A stretch of DNA of 64,000 nt from Pseudomonadota bacterium (GTDB lineage: Bacteria > Pseudomonadota > Gammaproteobacteria > Burkholderiales > JABEVD01): NCBI GenBank assembly GCA_021802545.1, contig JAJZRS010000011.1, positions 22,110-86,109 on the forward strand. Direction: 5' to 3'. This document shows, in pieces, positions 28,935-36,278 of this stretch (position 1 is its first letter; each line of letters starts with the position of its first letter). A program made the position numbers and the translations under genes. The notes below the pieces were generated by a model, which was given only the letters and a program-made list of their open reading frames with translations, was not told the origin of the DNA and did not search any database.

Positions 28935-29487
28935 GCATGATCTCCTTGACATGATCGAATGCGGCTCTTGCGGCCGCCCTGTTGTCCTGCCCTGTCTTCC
29001 CCTTGAATTTCTCGCCGATGGCTTTCTCGAGCGAGTCGATGCCTATTTGACCGGAGAATGCGGCAAACCCGCCGAGGAGCGCTGAATTGGGAAGCGGTCT
29101 GCCGATATGTTCGAGGGCGATTTCCGTCGCAGGCAGACAGTAAACGGGATGGTTTTCGGAAAATTCGGCGAGCCCAAGCTCATTGAGGTTCTTGCCGGAA
29201 TTGACGAGGACGATGCCGGATGCCGAGAGCCCGCGGAAAAGATCGACCTGGTGGAGCAGGGTCGGGTCCTGGACGAGGATCGCGTCGGGTGACATGACGG
29301 GCTCCCTGAGGCGAATTTCATGGTCGGCTATGCGGCAGAATGCGACGACCGGAGCGCCCATCCTTTCCGAACCGAAGCTTGGGAAAGCCTGGCTGTGCCT
29401 GCCCTCCAGAAATGCCGCGATGGAAAGCAGTTCGGCTCCCGTGACCACGCCCTGCCCGCCCCTGCCGTGTATCCTGATCTGAAACAC
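28918..29487 (-). CDS. porG: 2-oxoacid (pyruvate):ferredoxin oxidoreductase gamma subunit
   Basis: A 189-residue gamma subunit with the typical opening IRIHGRGGQGVVTGAELLSIAAF, then PSFGSERMGAPV and DPTLLH. This subunit binds CoA in the heterotetrameric enzymes. It starts with GTG at 29487 behind GGGAGGGC and is the first gene of the cluster. The cluster is transcribed away from moeB's 3' end, with a 37-bp gap. Confidence 0.9.
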   Translation of the reverse strand: MFQIRIHGRGGQGVVTGAELLSIAAFLEGRHSQAFPSFGSERMGAPVVAFCRIADHEIRLREPVMSPDAILVQDPTLLHQVDLFRGLSASGIVLVNSGKNLNELGLAEFSENHPVYCLPATEIALEHIGRPLPNSALLGGFAAFSGQIGIDSLEKAIGEKFKGKTGQDNRAAARAAFDHVKEIMHAATA

Positions 29488-29524
29488 TCTGCCCTCCCGC
29501 CTTGTTCTCCCTAAAAAGCATAGA

Positions 29525-30268
29525 TCATTTTGATCTGCCGCAGACGGGACATGATGGATCCCTTTCGATCAGGATTTCGCGCCAGGACAGGGTGCTTGCG
29601 TCCAGAAGCAGCAATCTCCCGGAAAGAGAATGGCCGAAGCCGATCAGCAGCTTGAGCGCTTCAAGGGCCTGGATCGAGCCGATGACGCCGACAAGCGGCG
29701 CGAAAACGCCCATCAGGGCGCAGCGCAGTTCCTCGTCGAACGCTTCCTCCGGAAAGAGGCAGTGATAGCAGGGGCCGCCCGCATTGAAAACGGAGATCTG
29801 GCCTTCGAGGCGTATGGCGGCTCCAGAGACGAGGGGTTTGGAATAGCTGACACAGACCCTGTTCACTTCGTGGCGCGTCGCAAAATTGTCGCTGCAGTCG
29901 AGCACGATGTCGGCTTGTTCGGCGAGTTCGGCGAGCAGTTCCCCGGTTGCCTTTGCCTTGATGGGCAGCACTTCTATTTCAGGATTGATTTCCCGCAGCG
30001 ACTCTTGGGCGGAGGCGACCTTGGGCATGCCGACGGCATTCGTCTTGTGGATAATCTGCCGCTGCAGATTGGTGAGGTCGACGACATCGTTGTCGCAGAT
30101 CGTGATTTTTCCGACCCCGGATGAGGCGAGGTAGAGCGCGGCAGGCGATCCGAGCCCGCCCGCGCCGATGACGAGCGCATGGGATTTCGACAGCCGTTCC
30201 TGCCCATCCAGCCCGATCTCCGGCAGCAGGATATGGCGGCTGTAGCGCAGCAAGGACGCATCATCCAT
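29525..30268 (-). CDS. moeB: MoeB/ThiF/HesA-family adenylyltransferase
   Basis: A 247-residue E1-like enzyme that adenylates the C-terminal glycine of a sulfur-carrier protein such as MoaD or ThiS. The nucleotide motif is VIGAGGLGSPAALYLASSG with LTNLQRQ and DCSDNFATR, and two Cys pairs (CYHC, CPVC) form the zinc site. ATG 30268 overlaps the stop of the preceding gene in TGATG, a coupling arrangement; a GTG six codons upstream is less likely. MoeB is favoured by the gpmI-envC-ctpA-moeB order, but ThiF cannot be excluded. Confidence 0.88.
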   Translation of the reverse strand: MDDASLLRYSRHILLPEIGLDGQERLSKSHALVIGAGGLGSPAALYLASSGVGKITICDNDVVDLTNLQRQIIHKTNAVGMPKVASAQESLREINPEIEVLPIKAKATGELLAELAEQADIVLDCSDNFATRHEVNRVCVSYSKPLVSGAAIRLEGQISVFNAGGPCYHCLFPEEAFDEELRCALMGVFAPLVGVIGSIQALEALKLLIGFGHSLSGRLLLLDASTLSWREILIERDPSCPVCGRSK

Positions 30269-30660
30269 CAGCGGTATTCGCGCCACTCCTCGGGCGTTGC
30301 GTCATGGTCGCCGTGCGGATGATGCTCGTAGACCTTCACGAAAATCTCCATGTTCTTCTGCATTCTGGGCTGCTCGCACAGGTTCTGGCACTGCACTTCC
30401 TCGACGTAATGGACGAGCGCGCGCTTGATTTTCTGCAGCAGGGAGTTGTCGAGATGAAAGCCCTGATCGACAAGCGCCTCTTCCAGGGTTTCAAGACTGT
30501 GCTCCGGCAGATGGTAGCATACGGTCAGCATGCCGGGCCCTGCGATCTCGGCCGCAAGCCCCATCTCGGCCAGGCTTTCGGCCGCCCTTGCCGCTTGCCC
30601 TGAAGGCAACGCGGAGAAATGGATTTCTCGCTTCTTGAAGCAATCTTCGGGTTGAGTCAT
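30268..30660 (-). CDS. Small conserved-looking protein of unknown function
   Basis: A 130-residue soluble protein. The N-terminal ~70 residues look like a small alpha/beta (ferredoxin- or HMA-like) fold: IHFSALPSGQAARAAESLAEM then MLTVCYHLPEHSLETLEEALVDQGF. The C-terminus is His/Asp/Glu-rich (HHPHGDHDATPEEW), which could bind metal. It has a strong AGGAGGGG ribosome-binding site, lies between ctpA and moeB, and is translationally coupled to moeB. Function is not known. Confidence 0.75.
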   Translation of the reverse strand: MTQPEDCFKKREIHFSALPSGQAARAAESLAEMGLAAEIAGPGMLTVCYHLPEHSLETLEEALVDQGFHLDNSLLQKIKRALVHYVEEVQCQNLCEQPRMQKNMEIFVKVYEHHPHGDHDATPEEWREYR

Positions 30661-30720
30661 GGCCCCTCCTGCCTTGAATCAACTCTACATCGGCCTGCAG
30701 CAAAAGTACAGGCCGGTCCG

Positions 30721-32079
30721 TCATCTTTTCTGCAGGATGGACATTCCCTTCAGCACGTTGAGCGCCTGCCCGAGCATGTAGTCATCCTTCGATCCGGGCT
30801 CGGCAGGCTTGCCTGTTTGCTCGGGTTCCTGGATGGTGAGCTTGGGTTTGGGCGCAGCTCCGCCCTTCTCGTTGATGAGATGGTGCTCGAGGTCTGATTC
30901 GTGCAGGTTGAGCGCAGCTTCCTGGGAGGACACGGTGGTGTCCTCGATCGTGATGTCAGGCGTGATGCCCTTCGCCTGGATCGAGCGCCCGTTCGGGGTG
31001 TAGTAGCGCGCAGTGGTCAGCTTCACCGCAGTGCCGTTGCCGAGCGGGAAGATGGTCTGCACCGAGCCCTTGCCGAATGTCTGGGTGCCCATGACGAGGG
31101 CGCGCTTGTCGTCCTGGAGTGCGCCGGAGACGATCTCGGAAGCGGAAGCCGTTCCGTTGTTGACCAGCACGATCATCGGCACCGTCTTCACTTCGGCGGG
31201 AAGATTCTTGATGTAGTCGGTCTTGTCGGAGGGCTTCAGGTAATCCTCCGGAATCGTTTCCAGCTTCATTTCGGAATCAGATGTCCTGCCTCGGGTCGAG
31301 ACGACGGGCGAATCCGGCGGCAGGAATGCGGCCGAGACGGCGACGGCGCCGAACAGCAGGCCGCCCGGATCGTTCCTCAGGTCGAGCACGAGTCCCTTGA
31401 CGGGCTGCTTGAAGAGCTCCCTGATCGCGGCTGCAAGCGATTCTCCGGTATGCTCCTGGAACTGGGTGATGCGGATGTAGGCATAGCCCGGTTCGACCGT
31501 CTTGTACTTGACGCTCTTCACCTTGATGACGGCGCGGATCAGCTTGAAGACGAGCGGCTTGGCGGAGCCTTTTCTCAAAACGGTCAGCACGATCGGGGTG
31601 TTGGGCTTGCCGCGCATCTTCTTGACGGCATCGTTCAGGGTCATTCCCTTGACCAGCAGGTCGTCGAGCTTGAGGATCAAATCGCCGCTCTTGATCCCGG
31701 CCTTGTAGGCGGGCGTGTCCTCGATGGGGGAGATGACCTTGACCAGGCCGTCTTCCATGGTCACTTCGATGCCCAGCCCGCCGAATTCCCCTTCGGTGCC
31801 GATCTGCAGTTCCTTGTAGGCATCGGCGTCGTAGTAGGCCGAATGGGGGTCAAGCCCGGTGACCATGCCGTTGATGGCCGAAGTGATCAGGTCCTTGTCG
31901 GATTTGGGATCGACGTAATCGCTCTTGATTCTGCTAAAAATGTCTGCGAAGGTGCGCAGTTCCTGGACGGGAAGCGGGCTCGACGCCGTTTCCCTCTGGG
32001 CTATCGCAGAAAGGTTGAGGCCGAGCATGACGCCGGCGGCGACACCGATCAGAATCAAGCCTGCTTTTTTCATGTGCAT
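30721..32079 (-). CDS. ctpA: S41 carboxy-terminal processing peptidase
   Basis: A 452-residue periplasmic serine protease. It has a signal anchor (about 5-22), a PDZ domain (about 95-175, with GEFGGLGIEVTMEDG), and a catalytic core with GLVLDLRNDPGGLL, the nucleophile in NNGTASASEIVSGAL and the lysine in QTFGKGSVQTI. The C-terminal Pro/Glu/Lys-rich tail is variable. Such enzymes trim or degrade periplasmic proteins, often peptidoglycan hydrolases, and the gene follows envC by 13 bp. Translation may begin at 32079 or two codons later at 32073. Confidence 0.95.
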   Translation of the reverse strand: MHMKKAGLILIGVAAGVMLGLNLSAIAQRETASSPLPVQELRTFADIFSRIKSDYVDPKSDKDLITSAINGMVTGLDPHSAYYDADAYKELQIGTEGEFGGLGIEVTMEDGLVKVISPIEDTPAYKAGIKSGDLILKLDDLLVKGMTLNDAVKKMRGKPNTPIVLTVLRKGSAKPLVFKLIRAVIKVKSVKYKTVEPGYAYIRITQFQEHTGESLAAAIRELFKQPVKGLVLDLRNDPGGLLFGAVAVSAAFLPPDSPVVSTRGRTSDSEMKLETIPEDYLKPSDKTDYIKNLPAEVKTVPMIVLVNNGTASASEIVSGALQDDKRALVMGTQTFGKGSVQTIFPLGNGTAVKLTTARYYTPNGRSIQAKGITPDITIEDTTVSSQEAALNLHESDLEHHLINEKGGAAPKPKLTIQEPEQTGKPAEPGSKDDYMLGQALNVLKGMSILQKR

Positions 32080-32092
32080 GTTCTCTCCAGTT

Positions 32093-33235
32093 TCATTTTA
32101 CAGTGACCCATTTCATCGGGTCGAGCGGCACACCCTGGTCGCGAAGTTCAAAGTATAAACCGGATTCATCGTTACCGCCGCTGTTTCCGACTTCGGCAAT
32201 CACGTCCCCGCCGTGGACCCTGTCCCCGACCTTCTTGAGCAGCGCTTCGTTGTCCCCGTAAAGACTCATGTAGCCGCTGCCGTGATCGACGATGATGATG
32301 TTTCCGAATCCTCTCAGCCAGTCTGCGAAGACCACCTGGCCGGCCGCGATGACGTGCACTTCTTCTCCGGTCGCCGCCCTGATGAAGAGCCCTTTCCAGA
32401 TCAGCCTGCCGTTCATCCGCGGCGCGCCGAAACGGTTGGCCAGCACGCCCCTGACAGGGAGCCTCAACCGGCCCCTCAGCTTCCTGAACGGGCTGCTGTC
32501 GAACGATGCGTCCGGGACATGCTCGTTTCTGAGCTGGCCGCGGGAGGCTCGCCTGCCGATCTGCTCGACGAGTTTTCTCAATCTCGCCTCGTCCTGCTTG
32601 AGCCTGGCGATCTCCTTGCGCTGCCTGCCGATTTCTCCTGAAACCTTGTCGAGGACGGCCTGTCTCTGGGCTTTCTCCTTTTCCAGCTCCTTTTTCTGAA
32701 GGCGCTGTTTATCCAGAATGTCGTCGAGTTCCGCCTTCTTGTCTTTCGTCGAAGCGGTCAGGGTATCGAGTTCCTTCAGGTTGCCGCGCAGGCTTTTCAA
32801 TACGGATGAGCGTTCCTTCGAGACATAGGTCAGGTATTCCAGGTTTCTGGCAGCCTGGTTCGGGTCCTTCGCATCGAGCAGAAGCCTCAGGTATTCCTGT
32901 TCTCCGCCGAGATAGCGCTCGTAGAGCAGCTTGCCGAGCAGCGTCTGCTGTACCCTGATGTTTTCAGTGACCCTGCCGGTGTCGCTTTGCAGGCGGGAAA
33001 GCTCGGCATTCGCATCGCGCTCCTTGCTGCCCAGCGTCCTCAAGTGCCTGACCGAGTTGCTGATCGCCACTTCGGATTCCTTCAGGGCATCCGCGGCCTC
33101 GTTCCTGGAAGCCATGTTCTGGCCGAGCTTCTTCTCGAGAGTGGAGATCCTGGAGCGCAAATCCCCGAGATTCTGGGCATGCGCGCTGCCTGCAAGCAGG
33201 ATGCCGGCCAATGCGAGGCTGAGCGCCGTTCTCAC
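32093..33235 (-). CDS. envC: EnvC-like murein hydrolase activator (LytM/M23 family)
   Basis: A 380-residue periplasmic protein with a signal peptide (1-20), a long coiled coil (about 22-220) and a C-terminal LytM domain (about 275-375). The metallopeptidase zinc ligands look degenerate: where active enzymes have HxH, this one reads YFELR. This is as in EnvC/NlpD, which activate amidases and do not cut murein themselves. Expected partner: an AmiA/B-type amidase at the division septum. The 3' end lies 13 bp from ctpA, and the start overlaps gpmI by 4 bp. Confidence 0.92.
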   Translation of the reverse strand: MRTALSLALAGILLAGSAHAQNLGDLRSRISTLEKKLGQNMASRNEAADALKESEVAISNSVRHLRTLGSKERDANAELSRLQSDTGRVTENIRVQQTLLGKLLYERYLGGEQEYLRLLLDAKDPNQAARNLEYLTYVSKERSSVLKSLRGNLKELDTLTASTKDKKAELDDILDKQRLQKKELEKEKAQRQAVLDKVSGEIGRQRKEIARLKQDEARLRKLVEQIGRRASRGQLRNEHVPDASFDSSPFRKLRGRLRLPVRGVLANRFGAPRMNGRLIWKGLFIRAATGEEVHVIAAGQVVFADWLRGFGNIIIVDHGSGYMSLYGDNEALLKKVGDRVHGGDVIAEVGNSGGNDESGLYFELRDQGVPLDPMKWVTVK

Positions 33236-34803
33236 TCTTTTGCGAGGAGTGACTGTCCAGTCATCTCGGGCGGCTGGGGAAGTCCCAGGATGGCCAGCAT
33301 GGTGGGCGCGATATCCTGGAGAGAACCTGTTTCCCTGACGCGGGAAGCATGATTGCCGACATAGAGGAAGGGCACCAGGTTGAGGGAATGCGCGGTATGC
33401 GGCTGATGCGTGACGGGGTCTTGCATCATTTCCGCATTGCCGTGGTCGGCCGTGATCAGCACTTCTCCGCCGATCGACTGCATGGCCTCGACGACGCGTC
33501 CGATGCAGACATCCATCGCCTCCACGGCGCGTACCGCGGCTTCCAGATTCCCGGTATGTCCGACCATGTCGCCATTGGCGAAATTGCAGATGATGGCCTG
33601 GTATGTCTTGCTCCTTATCGCATCCACCAGTTTGTCCGTCACTTCGAAAACGCTCATTTCGGGCTTGAGGTCGTAGGTCGCCACTTTCGGGGAAGGTACC
33701 AGGATCCTGTCTTCCAGCGGATAGGGATCCTCCCTGCCGCCATTGAGAAAATAGGTGACATGCGCGTATTTTTCGGTTTCCGCGATCCTGAGCTGCTTCA
33801 ACCCATGATTGGACAGGTATTCCCCGAAGCAGTTCACGATGCGCTCCGGTGCAAAGGCTGTCGGAAGCGCAAATTCGTCGCCGTAGTGCGTCAGCATGAC
33901 GAAATGGGTCTTGGGGAAGCTGCCCCGGACGAATCCATCGAATTTTTCCGAGGTCATGCAGCTCGTGATTTCACGTGCGCGGTCGGCGCGATAGTTCATG
34001 AAGACGACGACATCGTTATCTTCCATTCTGACGGGTTGTTCGTCCGGTCCATGGATGGCTGTCGCATGCACGAATTCATCCGTTTCGCCGCGTGCGTAGG
34101 CGGCATCCAGGGCGTCCAGCGCGCTTGCGAAATGGTGCTCGGCGATGCCTTGCGTGACGAGTTCAAATGCGGACTTGACCCGCTCCCAGCGCTTGTCCCT
34201 GTCCATGGCGTAATAGCGGCCGATGATGGAAGCGATTTTTCCTTTGCCCAGCTGTTTGCATTTCTCCTCGAAAGCATGAATCGAGGCGGCTGCGCTTTTC
34301 GGCGGCGTGTCCCTTCCGTCCAGGAAGGCGTGCAGGTGGATTCTCTCTATGCCGGCTTTTGCAGCCATTTCCAGCATGGCGTGGATATGGGATTCATGGC
34401 TGTGCACGCCTCCAGGGGAGAGCAGGCCCATGATGTGGAGCGCGCTGTTGTTCTTCAAAGCCTCACCGATTGCGCCTTGCAAAGCGGGGTTGGCAAAGAA
34501 TTCGCCTTTTTCGATGGAAAGGTCGATGCGCGTCAGCTCCTGATAGACGATGCGCCCTGCGCCGATGTTGAGGTGACCGACCTCGGAATTGCCCATCTGA
34601 GCTTCCGGCAATCCGACCGAGGATTCGGATGCATGAATCGTGGTGTGCGGGTAGGCAGCGCGGAGTTTTTCCCAATTGGGTTTGTGCGCGAGCGCTACCG
34701 CGTTGTTTTCCTTGTCTTTCCTGCAGCCGATGCCATCCAGTATCAGGAGCAGGACGGGGGTTGCCGTGCCGTTCTGCGGAAGTTTCTTCGTTGGGCTCAT
34801 CAT
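33232..34803 (-). CDS. gpmI: 2,3-bisphosphoglycerate-independent phosphoglycerate mutase
   Basis: A 523-residue Mn-dependent mutase interconverting 3- and 2-phosphoglycerate. Visible motifs are LLLILDGIGCRKD (metal site), AQMGNSEVGHLNIGAGRIVYQ (the catalytic serine is in NSEVGH), HAFLDGRDTPP, RYYAMDRDKRWER and, at the C-terminus, ITADHGNAEMM and PHTAHSLNLVPF. Length is normal. It heads the gpmI-envC-ctpA-orf-moeB run, a recurrent betaproteobacterial order, and diverges from the arsR-type regulator. Confidence 0.97.
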   Translation of the reverse strand: MMSPTKKLPQNGTATPVLLLILDGIGCRKDKENNAVALAHKPNWEKLRAAYPHTTIHASESSVGLPEAQMGNSEVGHLNIGAGRIVYQELTRIDLSIEKGEFFANPALQGAIGEALKNNSALHIMGLLSPGGVHSHESHIHAMLEMAAKAGIERIHLHAFLDGRDTPPKSAAASIHAFEEKCKQLGKGKIASIIGRYYAMDRDKRWERVKSAFELVTQGIAEHHFASALDALDAAYARGETDEFVHATAIHGPDEQPVRMEDNDVVVFMNYRADRAREITSCMTSEKFDGFVRGSFPKTHFVMLTHYGDEFALPTAFAPERIVNCFGEYLSNHGLKQLRIAETEKYAHVTYFLNGGREDPYPLEDRILVPSPKVATYDLKPEMSVFEVTDKLVDAIRSKTYQAIICNFANGDMVGHTGNLEAAVRAVEAMDVCIGRVVEAMQSIGGEVLITADHGNAEMMQDPVTHQPHTAHSLNLVPFLYVGNHASRVRETGSLQDIAPTMLAILGLPQPPEMTGQSLLAKE

Positions 34804-34870
34804 TTCTCTGGACGGTTCAAAATCTTTATTTTATTCTATTTCGTTGATCATACCTAGACGTGGGCATTTC

Positions 34871-35197
34871 ATGAAAAGCCAGATTGATTTCCTTCACGAA
34901 ATGATGGGGCAGGACGAGATAATCGAGCAGGCTTCGCGTTCCATGAAGGCCATCTCCCATCCATTGCGGCTCAAGATACTGTGCATTCTTGGCGACAACG
35001 AAGTCAGCGTGCAGGATATCGTCGAGAGCGTAGGCACATCCCAGAGCAACATCTCCCAGCATCTTGCCATTTTGAGGGACAAGGGCGTCTTGAAAACGCG
35101 TAAGGATGCGAACAAGGTCTATTATCGAATTGGGGATGCCCGCGTTCTCCAGCTGATCAAGATGATGCGCGACGTATTCTGCAACACGGCGGCTTAG
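34871..35197 (+). CDS. ArsR-family transcriptional repressor
   Basis: A 108-residue winged-helix regulator. MKAISHPLRLKILCILGDNEVSVQDI and the recognition helix GTSQSNISQHLAILRDKGVL are characteristic, and the wing ends in KVYYRIGD. The classical ELCVCDL arsenic site is absent. Cysteines occur only near residue 38 and near the C-terminus (RDVFC), so thiol or persulfide sensing is conceivable. It precedes the RND/rhodanese run, and the inverted repeat at 35231-35252 is its likely operator. Chosen start ATG 34871; the ribosome-binding site is weak. Confidence 0.9.
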   Translation: MKSQIDFLHEMMGQDEIIEQASRSMKAISHPLRLKILCILGDNEVSVQDIVESVGTSQSNISQHLAILRDKGVLKTRKDANKVYYRIGDARVLQLIKMMRDVFCNTAA

Positions 35198-35217
35198 GTC
35201 TGCAGGGCTGGGCCCTG

Positions 35218-35252
35218 TTGTCAGTCCCTGTATATTAGATTAAACTAATATA
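35218..35252 (+). promoter_or_regulatory. Promoter with embedded inverted-repeat operator for the RND/rhodanese operon
   Basis: TTGTCA (35218-35223) and TAAACT (35241-35246) are 17 bp apart. Perfect 8-bp arms TATATTAG (35231-35238) and CTAATATA (35245-35252) overlap the spacer and -10. This geometry is what an ArsR-type repressor would use; the ArsR gene ends 34 bp upstream of the operator. Confidence 0.65.
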
Positions 35253-35272
35253 CCTATGAAAGGGGTGCTCGC

Positions 35273-36277
35273 TTGATCAAAGCCATTTTTCTGCTGCTTC
35301 TTGTGCCTTCCGTCTATGCGGCGGATGTCGTCCAGGTTCGCTATGTCGATGCGCCTCTGACCTATTCGGCGGAAGGGGTGGTCGAAGCGGCCAAGCAATC
35401 GACCGTTTCCGCCCAGATTTCGGGCAGGGTGGCTGCGGTCAATTTCGATGTCGGCGAGAAGGTGAAGAAAGGCCAGGTTCTGGTCAGGATCGACGCCACC
35501 GAAGTCGGCCAGACGCTCAATGAGCGCAGGGCCCAGCTCGCCGAAGCCCTGGCCTCGTTCGAGAATGCCAAATCCACCTACAATCGCACCCAGTATCTTT
35601 TCGAAAAGAAGTTCGTGAGCCAGGCTGCGCTCGACAAGGCCAGGGCTGAATTCGAGGCGGCCAAATCCAGGGTGGATGCGCGGCGCGCCAATGTCGGCAT
35701 TGCGGCCAATACGGAGAGCTATGCCACCGTGGTTGCCCCCTACAGCGGCGTCGTCTCGGTGCGCCATGTGGAAATCGGGGAAATGGCCTATCCGGGCAAA
35801 CCGTTGATGACGGGGTTCGACCCAAGGGAGCTGAGGCTCACGGTGAGCGTTCCTCAATACAGGCTCGAAGCCGTCAAGGCCAATCTGCAGGAAGGCGCGT
35901 GGATCATGCTTGGGAAAGGCCAAGCGCTCAGACCTTCCGCGGTCATGGTGCTGCCCGCCGCCAATCCGCTGACCCATACCACGCAGGTGAGACTCGAATT
36001 TCCGTCCGATTCCATCGGGATTTACCCGGGCATGTTCGCGCGTGCAGAGTTTTCCGTTGGTCATGCCGAGAAACTCCTGATTCCGGCGTCCAGCGTGCTG
36101 AGGCGCAGCGAAGTCACCGCAGTTTATGTTTTGAACCAGTCAGGCAAGTACGAATTGCGCCAGGTGAGGCTCGGCGAGCCTTCGGGCAGCGAGATCGAAG
36201 TGCTCGCAGGCTTGTCTACAGGGGAAAAGATCGCGCTCGATCCGATCAAGGCGGGCATTACCAGAAGTGCCGAATGA
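35273..36277 (+). CDS. RND efflux periplasmic adaptor (HlyD/MFP family)
   Basis: A 334-residue membrane fusion protein. A signal peptide (MIKAIFLLLLVPSVYA) is followed by a barrel-sandwich half VVEAAKQSTVSAQISGRVAAV, a helical hairpin (about 80-135), the second lipoyl half APYSGVVSVRHVEIGE and a beta-barrel C-terminus. The start is TTG 35273 behind AAGGGG. A six-codon frame from ATG 35256 ends at TGA overlapping this TTG. It connects the RND pump (next gene) to an outer-membrane channel not encoded here. Confidence 0.93.
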   Translation: MIKAIFLLLLVPSVYAADVVQVRYVDAPLTYSAEGVVEAAKQSTVSAQISGRVAAVNFDVGEKVKKGQVLVRIDATEVGQTLNERRAQLAEALASFENAKSTYNRTQYLFEKKFVSQAALDKARAEFEAAKSRVDARRANVGIAANTESYATVVAPYSGVVSVRHVEIGEMAYPGKPLMTGFDPRELRLTVSVPQYRLEAVKANLQEGAWIMLGKGQALRPSAVMVLPAANPLTHTTQVRLEFPSDSIGIYPGMFARAEFSVGHAEKLLIPASSVLRRSEVTAVYVLNQSGKYELRQVRLGEPSGSEIEVLAGLSTGEKIALDPIKAGITRSAE

Positions 36278-36278
36278 C

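Noticed and set aside
30901..32106. A 401-codon plus-strand frame opposite ctpA
   Set aside because: Shadow of the protease gene; Asp/Gly/Arg-rich with no domain.
33349..34857. A 502-codon plus-strand frame opposite gpmI
   Set aside because: Antisense to a conserved glycolytic enzyme with all its motifs; no domain recognised.
35203..35217. CAGGGC-TGG-GCCCTG hairpin after the ArsR gene
   Set aside because: A short stem with no following T-run; it might slow transcription but is not a convincing terminator.
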